NCBI GenBank assembly: GCA_037953625.1
Contig: CM075651.1
Span: 103,913,001-103,977,000, forward strand
Reading direction: 5' to 3'
DNA from: Crotalaria pallida
Taxonomy: Eukaryota > Streptophyta > Magnoliopsida > Fabales > Fabaceae
Length of the DNA: 64,000 nt
The position numbers and the translations under genes were made by a program. This document shows positions 36,378 through 47,844 of this stretch, in pieces; position 1 is the stretch's first letter, and every line of letters starts with the position of its first letter. The notes below the pieces were generated by a model, which saw only the letters and a program-made list of their open reading frames with translations, searched no databases and was not told the origin of the DNA.

Positions 36378-37736
36378 GTGTAGAATGGTTAAGAGAGTAT
36401 TCTAAAGGCTTAGAATGGTCTATGAATGTGTATTAGGACTTATAATAACCATTAGAATGATCCTAAACATTGCGTGGTACCCCAAGGGACGTAGAGGGTG
36501 TAGCATGAGTCCTTGGAGGTTCTAACAAGTGTAGAATGGTTAAGAGAGTATTCTAAAGGCTTAGAATGGTCTAGGAATGTGTATTAGGACTTATAAGAAC
36601 CATTAGAATGATCCTAAACAATGCTTGAGTCCCCAAGGGACGTAGAGGGTCTAGCATGAGTCCTTGGAGGTTCTAACAAGTGTAGAATGGTTAAGAGAGT
36701 ATTCTAAAGTCTTAGAATGATCTAGGAATGTGTATTAGGACCTATAAGAACAATTAGAAAGATCCTAAACAATGCTTGAGTCCCCAAGGGACGTAGAGGG
36801 TGTAGCATGAGTCCTTGGAGGTTCTAACAAGTGTAGAATGGTTAAGAAAGTATTCTAAAGGCTTAGAATGTTCTAGGAATGTGTATTTATACTTATAATA
36901 ACCATTAGAATGATCCTAAACATTGCATGGTACCCCAAGGGACGTAGAGGGTGTAGCATGAGTCCTTGGAGATTCTAACAAGTGTAGAATGGTTAAGAGA
37001 GTATTCTAAAGGCTTAGAATGGTCTAGGAATGTGTATTAGGACTTATAAGAACCATTAGAAAGATCCTAAACAATGCTTGAGTCCCCAAGGGACGTAGAG
37101 GGTCTAGCATGAGTCCTTGGAGGTTCTAACAAGTGTAGAATGGTTAAGAGAGTATTCTAAAGGCTTATAATGGTCTAGGAATGTGTATTAGGACTTATAA
37201 GAACCATTAGAAAGATCCTAAACAATGCTTGAGTCCCCAAGGGACGTAGAGGGTGTAGCATGAGTCCTTGGAGGTTCTAACAAGTGTAGAATGGTTAAGA
37301 GAGTATTCTAAAGGCTTATAATGGTCTAGGAATGTGTATTAGGACTTATAATAACCATTAGAATGATCCTAAACATTGCATGGTACCCCAAGGGATGTAG
37401 AGGGTGTAGCATGAGTCCTTGGAGGTTCTAACAAGTGTAGAATGGTTAAGAGAGTATTCTAAAGGCCTAGAATGGTCTAGGAATGTGTATTAGGACTTAT
37501 AAGAACCATTAGAATGATCCTAAACAATGCTTGAGTCCCCAAGGGACGTAGAGGGTCAAGCATGAGTCCTTGAAGGTTCTAACAAGTGTAGAATGGTTAA
37601 GAGAGTATTCTAAAGGTTTACAATGGTCTAGGAATGTGTATTAGGACCTATAAGAACAATTAGAAAGATCCTAAACAATGCTTGAGTCCCCAAGGGACGT
37701 AGAGGGTGTAGCATGAGTCCTTGGAGGTTCTAACAA
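36378..37736. repeat. Second copy of the nine-monomer segment at 30792
   Basis: The markers correspond at +5586 bp (37 monomers minus the 1 bp lost at 34718): CTATGAATG, AAGTCTTAG, the CTTATAATGG/AGAAAG mosaic at 37133, GGGATGTAG D, GTCAAGC with CCTTGAAGG, and GGTTTACAATGG. Differences include TATTTATAC and GTGTAGC in place of GTCTAGC. Confidence 0.8.
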
Positions 37737-37887
37737 GTGTAGAATGGTTAAGAAAGTATTCTAAAGGCTTAGAATGTTCTAGGAAAGTGTATTTGTACTA
37801 ATAATAACCATGAAAATGATCCTAAACATTGCATGGTACCCCAAGGGACGTAGAGGGTGTAGCATGAGTCCTTGGAGGTTCTAACAA

Positions 37888-38028
37888 GTGTAGAATGGTC
37901 TAGGAATGTGTAGAATGGTCTAGGAATGTGTATTAGGACTTATAAGAACCATTAGAATGATCCTAAACAATGCTTGAGTCCCCAAGGGATGTAGAGGGTC
38001 TAGCATGAGTCCTTGGAGATTCTAACAA
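37888..38028. repeat. 141-bp monomer: 30-bp deletion followed by a 20-bp duplication
   Basis: The monomer starts with the same junction as at 26896 (GTGTAGAATGGTCTAGG). It then repeats a 20-bp unit, GTGTAGAATGGTCTAGGAAT, at 37888-37907 and 37908-37927. The net change is -10 bp. The GTGTA at the unit start and the GTGTA that follows it provide the likely slippage homology. The remainder is B-like with GGGATGTAG, GTCTAGC and GATTCT. Confidence 0.95.
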
Positions 38029-39387
38029 GTGTAGAATGGTTAAGAGAGTATTCTAAAGGCTTAGAATGGTCTAGGAATGTGTATTAGGACTTATAAGAAA
38101 CATTAGAATGATCCTAAACAATGCTTGAGTCCCCAAGGGACGTAGAGGGTCAAGCATGAGTCCTTGGAGGTTCTAACAAGTGTAGAATGGTTAAGAGAGT
38201 ATTCTAAAGGCTTAGAATGGTCTAGGAATGTGTATTAGGACCTATAAGAACAATTAGAAAGATCCTAAACAATGCTTGAGTCCCCAAGGGACGTAGAGGG
38301 TGTAGCATGAGTCCTTGGAGGTTCTAACAAGTGTAGAATGGTTAAGAAAGTATTCTAAAGGCTTAGAATGTTCTAGGAATGTGTATTTGTACTTATAATA
38401 ACCATTAGAATGATCCTAAACATTGCATGGTACCCCAAGGGACGTAGAGGGTGTAGCATGAGTCCTTGGAGATTCTAACAAGTGTAGAATGGTTAAGAGA
38501 GTATTCTAAAGGCTTAGAATGGTCTAGGAATGTGTATTAGGACTTATAATAACCATTAGAATGATCCTAAACATTGCGTGGTACCCCAAGGGACGTAGAG
38601 GGTGTAGCATGAGTCCTTGGAGGTTCTAACAAGTGTAGAATGGTTAAGACAGTATTCTAAAGGCTTAGAATGGTCTAGGAATGTGTATTAGGACTTATAA
38701 GAACCATTAGAATGATCCTAAACAATGCTTGAGTCCCCAAGGGACGTAGAGGGTCTAGCATGAGTCCTTGGAGGTTCTAACAAGTGTAGAATGGTTAAGA
38801 GAGTATTCTAAAGTCTTAGAATGATCTAGGAATGTGTATTAGGACCTATAAGAACAATTAGAAAGTTCCTAAACAATGCTTGAGTCCCCAAGGGACGTAG
38901 AGGGTGTAGCATGAGTCCTTGGAGGTTCTAACAAGTGTAGAATGGTTAAGAAAGTATTCTAAAGGCTTAGAATGTTCTAGGAATGTGTATTTGTACTTAT
39001 AATAACCATTAGAATGATCCTAAACATTGCATGGTACCCCAAGGGACGTATAGGGTGTAGCATGAGTCCTTGGAGATTCTAACAAGTGTAGAATGGTTAA
39101 GAGAGTATTCTAAAGGCTTATAATGGTCTAGGAATGTGTATTAGGACTTATAATAACCATTGGAATGATCCTAAACATTGCATGGTACCCCAAGGGACGT
39201 AGAGGGTGTAGCATGAGTCCTTGGAGGTTCTAACAAGTGTAGAATGGTTAAGAGAGTATTCTAAAGGCCTAGAATGGTCTAGGAATGTGTATTAGGACTT
39301 ATAAGAACCATTAGAATGATCCTAAACAATGCTTGAGTCCCCAAGGGACGTAGAGGGTGTAGCATGCGTCCTTGGAGGTTCTAACAG
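38029..39387. repeat. Nine ordinary monomers
   Basis: The order is AAGAAACATT with GTCAAGC, C, A, D with GCGTGG, CAG-B, AAGTCTTAG C (AGAAAGTTCC), A (ACGTATAGGG), CTTATAATGG D and AGGCCTAG. The last monomer has GCATGCGTCC, a mark shared with monomers next to the E class, so the divergent zone starts here. Confidence 0.75.
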
Positions 39388-39840
39388 GTGTAGAATGGTT
39401 AAGAGAGTATTCTAAAGGTTTAGAATGGTCTAGGAATGTGTATTAGGACGTATCATAACCATTAGAATGATCTTAAACAATACTTGAGTCCCCAAGGGAC
39501 GTAGAGGGTGTAGCATGAGTCCTTGGAGGTTCTAACAGGTCTAGAATGGTTAAGAGAGTATTCTAAAGGTGTAGAATGGTCTAGGAAAGTGTATTAGGAC
39601 TTATAAGAACCATGAGAATGATCCTAAACAATGCTTGAGTCCCCAAGGGACGTAGAGGGTCTAGCATGAGTCATTGGAGGTTCTAACAGGTGTTGAATGG
39701 TTAAGAGAGTATTCTAAAGGCTTAGAATGGTCTAGGAATGTGTACTAGGACTTATAAGAACCATTTGAATGATCCTAAACAATGCTTGAGTCCCCAAGGG
39801 ACGTAGAGGGTCTAGCATGAGTCCTTGGAGGTTCTAACAA
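39388..39840. repeat. Divergent E-F-G trio, copy 1 (453 bp)
   Basis: E: GGTTTAGAATGG, GGACGTATCATAACC, TCTTAAACAATACTTGAG. F: starts GTCTAGAATGG, with GGTGTAGAATGG, GGAAAGTG, CCATGAGAATG and GAGTCATTGG. G: starts GTGTTGAATGG, with CCATTTGAATG and here TGTACTAGG. All three are preceded by ACAG instead of ACAA. They are absent from 1-39 kb, so this is a separate monomer lineage. Confidence 0.9.
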
Positions 39841-41048
39841 GTGTAGAACGGTTAAGAGAGTATTCTAAAGGTGTAGAATGGTCTAGGAATGTGTATTAGG
39901 ACCTATAAGAACAATTAGAAAGATCCTAAACAATGCTTGAGTCCCCAAGGGACGTAGAGGGTGTAGCATGAGTCCTTGGAGGTTCTAACAAGTGTAGAAT
40001 GGTTAAGAGAGTATTATAAAGGCTTAGAATGGTCTAGGAATGTGTATTAGGACTTATAAGAACCATTAGAATGATCCTAAACAATGCTTGAGTCCCCAAG
40101 GGACGTAGAGGGTCTAGCATGAGTCCTTGGAGGTTCTAACAAGTGTAGAATGGTTAAGAGAGTATTCTAAAGGCCTAGAATAGTCTAGGAATGTGTATTA
40201 GGACCAATAAGAACAATTAGAAAGATCCTAAACAATGCATGAGTCCCCAAGGGATGTAAAGGGTGTAGCATGAGTCCTTGGAGGTTCTAACAAGTGTAGA
40301 ATGGTTAAGAAAGTATTCTAAAGGCTTAGAATATTATAGGAATGTGTATTTGTACTTATAATAACCATTAGAATGATCCTAAACATTGCATGGTACCCCA
40401 AGGGACGTAGAGCGTGTAGCATGAGTCCTTGGAGATTCTAACAAGTGTAGAATGGTTAAGAGAGTATTCTAAACGCTTAGAATGGTCTAGGAATGTGTAT
40501 TAGGACTTATAAGAACCATTAGAAAGATCCTAAACAATGGTTGAGTCCCCAAGGGACGTAGAGGGTCTAGCATGAGCCCTTGGAGGTTCTAAGAAGTGTA
40601 GAATGGTTAAGAGAGTATTCTAAAGGCTTAGAATGGTCTAGGAATGTGTATTAGGACTTATAATAACCATTAGAATCATCCTAAACATTGCATGGTACCC
40701 CAAGGGACGTAGAGGGTGTAGCATGAGTCCTTGGAGGTCCTAACAAGTGTAGAATGGTTAAGAAAGTATTCTAAAGGCTTAGAATGTTCTAGGAATGTGT
40801 ATTTGTACTTATAATAACCATTATAATGATCCTAAACATTGCATGGTACCGCAAGGGACGTAGAGGGTGTAGTATGAGTCCTTGGAGATTCTAACAAGTG
40901 TAGAATGGTTAAGAGAGTATTCTAAAGGCTTAGAATGGTCTAGGAATGTGTATTAGGACCTATAAGAACCATTAGAAAGATCCTAAGCAATGCTTGAGTC
41001 CCCAAGGGACGTAGAGGGTCTAGCATGAGCCCTTGGAGGTTCTAACAA
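39841..41048. repeat. Eight monomers, mixed classes with elevated private changes
   Basis: It includes a GTGTAGAACGG C-like monomer with GGTGTAGAATGG, a B with ATTATAAAGG, a partial cassette (40143 and 40294, AGAATAGTCTAGG and AGAATATTATAGG), an AAACGC monomer with AATGGTTGAG and TCTAAGAAG (40445), an A with GGTACCGCAAGG, and a C-like monomer with CCTAAGCAATG. Scattered single changes are more frequent than in the flanking HOR blocks. Confidence 0.7.
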
Positions 41049-42106
41049 GTGTAGAATGGTTAAGAGAGTATTCTAAAGGCTTAGAACGGTCTAGGAATGT
41101 GTATTAGGACTTATAAGAACCATTAGAATGATCCTAAACAATGCTTGAGTCCCCAAGGGACGTAGAGGGTCTAGCATGAGTCCTTGAAGGTTCTAACAAG
41201 TGTAGAATGGTTAAGAGAGTATTCTAAAGGCTTAGAATGGTCTAGGAATGTGTATTAGGACCTATAAGAACAATTAGAAAGATCCTAAACAATGCTTGAG
41301 TCCCCAAGGGACGTAGAGGGTGTAGCATGAGTCCTTGGAGGTTCTAACAAGTGTAGAATGGTTAAGAAAGTATTCTAAAGGCTTAGAATGTTCTAGGAAT
41401 GTGTATTTGTACTTATAATAACCATTAGAATGATCAAAAAACATTGCATGGTACCCCAAGGGACGTAGAGGGTGTAGCATGAGTCCTTGGAGGTTCTAAC
41501 AAGTGTAGAATGGTTAAGAAAGTATTCTAAAGGCTTAGAATGGTCTAGGAATGTGTATTAGGACCTATAAAAACAATTACAAAGATCCTAAACAATGCTT
41601 GAGTCCCCAAGGGACGTAGAGGGTGTAGCATGAGTCCTTGGAGGTTCTGACAAGTGTAGAATGGTTAAGAAAGTATTCTAAAGGCTTAGAATGGTCTAGG
41701 ATAGTGTATTAGGATTTATAAGAACCATGAGAATGATCCTAAACAATGCTTGAGTCCTTAAGGGACGTAGAGGGTCTAGCATGAGTCATTGGAGGTTCTA
41801 ACAGGTGTTGCATGGTTAAAAGAGTATTCTAAAGGCTTAGAATGGTCTAGGAATATGTATCAGGAATTATAAGAACCATATCAATGATCCTAAACAATGC
41901 TTGAGTCCCCAAGGGACGTAGAGAATCTAGCATGAGTCCTTGGAGGTTCTAACAAGTGTAGAATGGTTAAGAGAGTATTCTAAAGGTGTAGAATGGTCTA
42001 GGAATGTGTATTAGGCCCTATAAGAACAATTAGAAAGATCCTAAACAATGCTTGTGTCCCCAAGGGACGTAGAGGGTGTAGCATGAGTCCTTGGAGGTTC
42101 TAACAA
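41049..42106. repeat. 7-monomer HOR, copy 1 (1058 bp)
   Basis: The order is B with AGAACGG, C, A with GATCAAAAAAC (152 bp, +1), C with CCTATAAAAACAATTACAAAG, F-like with GGATAGTG and GAGTCCTTAAGGG, G-like with GTGTTGCATGG and CCATATCAATG, and a GGTGTAGAATGG C with AGGCCCTATAAG. Several of these rare monomers recur in the next block. Confidence 0.8.
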
Positions 42107-43315
42107 GTGTAGGATGGTTAAGAGAGTATTCTAAAGGCTTAGAACGGTCTAGGAATGTGTATTAGGACTTATAAGAACCATTAGAATGATCCTAAACAAT
42201 GCTTGAGTCCCCAAGGGACGTAGAGGGTCTAGCATGAGTCCTTGGAGGTTCTAACAAGTGTAGAATGGTTAAGAGAGTATTCTAAAGGCTTAGAATGGTC
42301 TAGGAATGTGTATTAGGACCTATAAGAACAATTAGAAAGATCCTAAACAATGCTTGAGTCCCCAAGGGACGTAGAGGGTGTAGCATGAGTCCTTGGAGGT
42401 TCTAACAAGTGTAGAATGGTTAAGAAAGTATTCTAAAGGCTTAGAATGTTCTAGGAATGTGTATTTGTACTTATAATAACCATTAGAATGATCAAAAAAC
42501 ATTGCATGGTACCCCAAGGGACGTAGAGGGTGTAGCATGAGTCCTTGGAGGTTCTAACAAGTGTAGAATGGTTAAGAGAGTATTCTAAAGGCTTAGAATG
42601 GTCTAGGAATGTGTATTAGGACTTATAAGAACCATTAGAATGATCCTAAACAATGCTTGAGTCCCCAAGGGACGTAGAGGGTCTAGCATGAGTCCTTGGA
42701 GGTTCTAACAAGTGTAGAATGGTTAAGAGAGTATTCTAAAGGCTTAAAATGGTCTAGGAATGTGTATTAGGACCTATAAGAACAATTAGAAAGATCCTAA
42801 ACAATGCTTGAGTCCCCAAGGGACGTAGAGGGTGTAGCATGAGTCCTTGGAGGTTCTAACAAGTGTAGAATGGTTAAGAAAGTATTCTAAAGGCTTAGAA
42901 TGGTCTAGGAATGTGTATTAGGACCTATAAAAACAATTACAAAGATCCTAAACAATGCTTGAGTCCCCAAGGGACGTAGAGTGTGTAGCATGAGTCCTTG
43001 GAGGTTCTAACAAGTGTAGAATGGTTAAGAGAGTATTCTAAAGGCTTAGAATGGTCTAGGATAGTGTATTAGGATTTATAAGAACCATGAGAATGATCCT
43101 AAACAATGCTTGAGTCCTTAAGGGACGTAGAGGGTCTATCATGAGTCATTGGAGGTTCTAACAGGTGTTGCATGGTTAAGAGAGTATTCTAAAGGCTTAG
43201 AATGGTCTAGGAATGTGTATTAGGACTTATAAGAACCATTTGAATGATCCTAAACAATGCTTGAGTCCCCAAGGGACGTAGAGGGTCTAGCATGAGTCCT
43301 TGGAGGTTCTAACAA
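42107..43315. repeat. Related 8-monomer HOR, copy 2 (1209 bp)
   Basis: The order is B with GTGTAGGATGG and AGAACGG, C, A with the same GATCAAAAAAC insertion (42409), then two extra monomers (B, and C with GGCTTAAAATGG). After these come the CCTATAAAAACAATTACAAAG C, the F-like monomer with GAGTCCTTAAGGG, and the G-like GTGTTGCATGG monomer. Relative to copy 1, two monomers are gained and one is lost. Confidence 0.8.
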
Positions 43316-43918
43316 GTGTAGGATGGTTAAGAGAGTATTCTAAAGGCTTAGAACGGTCTAGGAATGTGTATTAGGACTTATAAGAACCATTAGAATGATC
43401 CTAAACAATGCTTGAGTCCCCAAGGGACGTAGAGGGTCTAGCATGAGTCCTTGGAGGTTCTAACAAGTGTAGAATGGTTAAGAGAGTATTCTAAAGGCTT
43501 AGAATGGTCAAGGAATGTGTATTAGGACCTATAAGAACAATTAGAAAGATCCTAAACAATGCTTGAGTCCCCAAGGGACGTAGAGGGTGTAGCATGAGTC
43601 CTTGGAGGTTCTAACAGGTGTAGAATGGTTAAGAAAGTATTCTAAAGGCTTAGAATGATCTAGGAATGTGTATTTGTACTTATAATAACCATTAGAATGA
43701 TCCTAAACATTGCATGGACCCCAAAGGACGTAGAGGGTGTAGCATGAGTCCTTGGAGGTTCTAACAAGTTTAGAATGGTTAAGAGAGTATTCTAAAGGCT
43801 TAGAATGGTCAAGGAATGTGTATTAGGACTTATAAGAACCATTAGAATGATCCTAAACAATGCTTGAGTCCCCAAGGGACGTAGAGGGTGTAGCATGCGT
43901 CCTTGGAGGTTCTAACAG
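43316..43918. repeat. Four monomers linking HOR blocks, one of 150 bp
   Basis: The block holds a B with GTGTAGGATGG and AGAACGG, a C with GGTCAAGG, an A-like monomer at 43618 with AGAATGATCTAGG and GCATGGACCCC (1 bp lost from the GGTACC site), and a B-like monomer starting GTTTAGAATGG with GCATGCGTCC, which leads into the next E. Confidence 0.75.
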
Positions 43919-44371
43919 GTGTAGAATGGTTAAGAGAGTATTCTAAAGGTTTAGAATAGTCTAGGAATGTGTATTAGGACGTATCATAACCATTAGAATG
44001 ATCTTAAACAATACTTGAGTCCCCAAGGGACGTAGAGGGTGTAGCATGAGTCCTTGGAGGTTCTGACAGGTCTAGAATGGTTAAGAGAGTATTCTAAAGG
44101 TGTAGAATGGTCTAGGAAAGTGTATTAGGACTTATAAGAACCATGAGAATGATCCTAAACAATGCTTGAGTCCCCAAGGGACGTAGAGGGTCTAGCATGA
44201 GTCATTGGAGGTTCTAACAGGTGTTGAATGGTTAAGAGAGTATTCTAAAGGCTTAGAATGGTCTAGGAATGTGTATTAGGACTTATAAGAACCATTTGAA
44301 TGATCCTAAACAATGCTTGAGTCCCCAAGGGACGTAGAGGGTCTAGCATGAGTCCTTGGAGGTACTAACAA
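43919..44371. repeat. Divergent E-F-G trio, copy 2
   Basis: It has the same E, F and G markers as at 39388, including the rare AATACTTGAG of E. E reads AGAATAGTCTAGG here. The distance from copy 1 is 30 monomers plus 1 bp. Confidence 0.9.
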
Positions 44372-45126
44372 GTGTAGAACGGTTAAGAGAGTATTCTAAA
44401 GGTGTAGAATGGTCTAGGAATGTGTATTAGGACCTATAAGAACAATTAGAAAGATCCTAAACAATGCTTGAGTCCCCAAGGGACGTAGAGGGTGTAGCAT
44501 GAGTCCTTGGAGGTTCTAACAAGTGTAGGATGGTTAAGAGAGTATTCTAAAGGCTTAGAATGGTCTAAGAATGTGTATTAGGACTTATCATAACCATTAG
44601 AATGATCCTAAACAATGCTTGAGTCCCCAAGGGACGTAGAGGGTCTAGCATGAGTCCTTGGAGGTTCTAACAAGTGTAGAATGGTTAAGAGAGTATTCTA
44701 AAGGAGTAGAATGGTCTAGGAATGTGTAATAGGACCTATAAGAACAATTAGAAAGATCCTAAACAATGCTTGCGTCCCCAAAGGACGTAGAGGGTGTAGC
44801 ATGAGTCCTTGGAGGTTCTAACAAGTGTAGGATGGTTAAGAGAGTATTCTAAAGGCTTAGAATGGTCTAGGAATGTGTATTAGGACTTATAAGAACCATT
44901 AGAATGATCCTAAACAATGCTTGAGTCCCCAAGGGACGTAGAGGGTCTAGCATGAGTCCTTGGAGGTTCTAACAAGTGTAGAATGGTTAAGAGAGTATTC
45001 TAAAAGTGTAGAATGGTCGAGGAATGTGTATTAGGACCTATAAGAACAATTAGAAAGATCCTAAACAATGCTTGAGTCCCCAAGGGACGTAGAGGGTGTA
45101 GCATGCGTCCTTGGAGGTTGTAACAG
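44372..45126. repeat. Five monomers between trio copies 2 and 3
   Basis: GTGTAGAACGG C with GGTGTAGAATGG, a GTGTAGGATGG monomer with CTTATCATAACC (E-like middle, B-like end), a C with GGAGTAGAATGG and CTTGCGTCCCC, a B with GTGTAGGATGG, and a C with AAAAGTGTAGAATGGTCGAGG, GCATGCGTCC and GGTTGTAAC. The last recurs just before the E at 46486. Confidence 0.75.
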
Positions 45127-45579
45127 GTGTAGAATGGTTAAGAGAGTATTCTAAAGGTTTAGAATGGTCTAGGAATGTGTATTAGGACTTATCATAACCA
45201 TTAGAATGATCCTAAACAATGCTTGCGTCCCCAAGGGACGTAGAGGGTGTAGCATGAGTCCTTGGAGGTTCTAACAGGTCTAGAATGGTTAAGAGAGTAT
45301 TCTAAAGGTGTCGAATGGTCTAGGAAAGTGTATTAGGACTTATAAGAACCATGAGAATGATCCTAAACAATGCTTGAGTCCCCAAGGGACGTAGAGGGTC
45401 TAGCATGAGTCATTGGAGGTTCTAACAGGTGTTGAATGGTTAAGAGAGTATTCTAAAGGCTTAGAATGGTCTAGGAATGTGTATTAGGTCTTATAAGAAC
45501 CATTAGAATGATCCTAAACAGTGCTTGAGTCCCCAAGGGACGTAGAGGGTGTAGGATGAGTCCTTGGAGGTTCTAACAA
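45127..45579. repeat. Divergent E-F-G trio, copy 3, with a chimeric G
   Basis: E (here GGACTTATCATAACC and CTTGCGTCC) and F (GGTGTCGAATGG) are as elsewhere. The third monomer (45429) starts GTGTTGAATGG like G but continues TAGGTCTTATAAG and ACAGTGCTTGAG. Those are the marks of the monomer that follows G at 46939 and 48298. It is therefore a fusion that removed one monomer length. Confidence 0.88.
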
Positions 45580-46485
45580 GTGTAGAATGGTTAAGAGAGT
45601 ATTCTAAAGGGTTAGAATGGTCTAGGAATGTGTATTAGGACTTATAAGAACCATTAGAAGGATCCTAAACAATGCTTGAGTCCCCAAGGGACATAGAGGG
45701 TCTAGCATGAGTCCTTGGAGGTTCTAACAAGTGTAGAATGGTTAAGAGAGTATTCTAAAGGCTTAAAATGGTCTAGGAATGTGTATTAGGACCTATAAGA
45801 ACAATTAGAAAGATCGTAAACAATGCTTGAGTCCCCAAGGGACGTAGAGGGTGTAGCATGAGTCCTTGGAGGTTCTAACAAGTGTAGAATGGTTAAGAAA
45901 GTATTCTAAAGGCTTAGAATGTTCTAGGAATGTGTGTTTGTACTTATAATAACCATTAGAATGATCCTAAACATTGCATGGTACCCCAAGGGACGTAGAG
46001 GGTGTAGCATGAGTCCTTGGAGATTCTAACAAGTGTAGAATGGTGAAGAAAGTATTCTAAAGGCTTAGAATGTTCTAGGAATGTGTATTTGTACCTATAA
46101 TAACCATTAGAATGATCTTAAACATTGCATGGTACCCCAAGGGACGTAGAGGGTGTAGCATAAGTCCTTGGAGATTCTAACAAGTGTAGAATGGTTAAGA
46201 GAGTATTCTAAAGGCTTAGAATGGTCTAGGAATGTGTATTAGGACTTATAAGAACCATTAGAAAGATACTAAACAATGCTTGAGTCCCCAAGAGACGTAG
46301 AGGGTCTAGCATGAGTCCTTGGAGGTTCTAACAAGTGTAGAATGGTTAAGAGAGTATTCTAAAAGTGTAGAATGGTCTAGGAATGTGTATTAGGACCTAT
46401 AAGAACAATTAGAAAGATCCTAAACAATGCTTGAGTCCCCAAGGGACGTAGAGGGTGTAGCATGCGTCCTTGGAGGTTGTAACAG
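45127..46485. repeat. 9-monomer HOR, copy 1 (1359 bp)
   Basis: The order is E, F, G chimera, AAGGGTTAG monomer with AGAAGG and GGACATAG, GGCTTAAAATGG C, A with GTGTGTTTG, A with GGTGAAGAAAG, B with CCAAGAGACG, and the AAAAGTGTAG C that leads into E. The period from E to E is 1359 bp. Confidence 0.75.
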
Positions 46486-47844
46486 GTCTAGAATGGTTAA
46501 GAGAGTATTCTAAAGGTTTAGAATGGTCTAGGAATGTGTATTAGGACTTATCATAACCATTAGAATGATCCTAAACAATGCTTGCGTCCCCAAGGGACGT
46601 AGAGGGTGTAGCATGAGTCCTTGGAGGTTCTAACAGGTCTAGAATGGTTAAGAGAGTATTCTAAAGGTGTAGAATGGTCTAGGAAAGTGTATTAGGACTG
46701 ATAAGAACCATGAGAATGATCCTAAACAATGCTTGAGTCCCCAAGGGAAGTAGAGGGTCTAGCATGAGTCATTGGAGGTTCTAACAAGTGTAGAATGGTT
46801 AAGGGAGTATTCTAAAGGCTTAGAATGGTCTAGGAATGTGTATTAGGACTTATAAGAACCATTTGAATGATCCTAAACAATGCTTGAGTCCCCAAGGGAC
46901 GTAGAGGGTCTAGCATGAGACCTTGGAGGTTCTAACAAGTGTAGAATGGTTAAGAGAGTATTCTAAAGGCTTAGAATGGTCTAGGAATGTGTATTAGGTC
47001 TTATAAGAACCATTAGAATGATCCTAAACAGTGCTTGAGTCCCCAAGGGACGTAGAGGGTGTAGCATGAGTCCTTGGAGATTCTAACAAGTGTAGAATGG
47101 TGAAGAAAGTATTCTAAAGGCTTAGAATGTTCTAGGAATGTGTATTTGTACCTATAATAACCATTAGAATGATCTTAAACATTGCATGGTACCCCAAGGG
47201 ACGTAGAGGGTGTAGCATAAGTCCTTGGAGATTCTAACAAGTGTAGAATGGTTAAGAGAGTATTCTAAAGGCTTAGAATGGTCTAGGAATGTGTATTAGG
47301 ACTTATAAGAACCATTAGAAAGATCCTAAACAATGCTTGAGTCCCCAAGAGACGTAGAGGGTCTAGCATGAGTCCTTGGAGGTTCTAACAAGTGTAGAAT
47401 GGTTAAGAGAGTATTCTAAAGGCTTAGAATGGTCTAGGAATGTGTATTAGGACTTATAATAACCATTAGAATGATCCTAAACATTGCATGGTACCCCAAG
47501 GGACGTAGAGGGTGTAGCATGAGTCCTTGGAGATTCTAACAAGTGTAGAATGGTGAAGAAAGTATTCTAAAGGCTTAGAATGTTCTAGGAATGTGTATTT
47601 GTACTTATAATAACCATTAGAATGATCCTAAACATTGCATGGTACCCCAAGGGACGTAGAGGGTGTAGCATGAGTCCTTGGAGATTCTAACAAGTGTAGA
47701 ATGGTTAAGAGAGTATTCTAAAGGCTTAGAATGGTCTAGGAATGTGTATTAGGACTTATAAGAACCATTAGAAAGATCCTAAACAATGCTTGAGTCGCCA
47801 AGGGACGTAGAGGGTGTAGCATGCGTCATTGGAGGTTGTAACAG
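46486..47844. repeat. 9-monomer HOR, copy 2 (1359 bp)
   Basis: The order is E (46486), F (46637), G (46788), TAGGTCTTATAAG monomer, A with GGTGAAGAAAG, B with CCAAGAGACG, D, A with GGTGAAGAAAG, and B with CTTGAGTCGCC, GCATGCGTCATT and GGTTGTAAC before the next E. Composition overlaps copy 1 only in part, so spacing is conserved better than content. Confidence 0.72.

Noticed and set aside
26881..38030. Transposon insertion or excision scars at the short monomers 26896 and 37888
   Set aside because: Both are explained by deletion between an internal 8-bp direct repeat plus local duplication. No target-site duplication or terminal repeats are seen.
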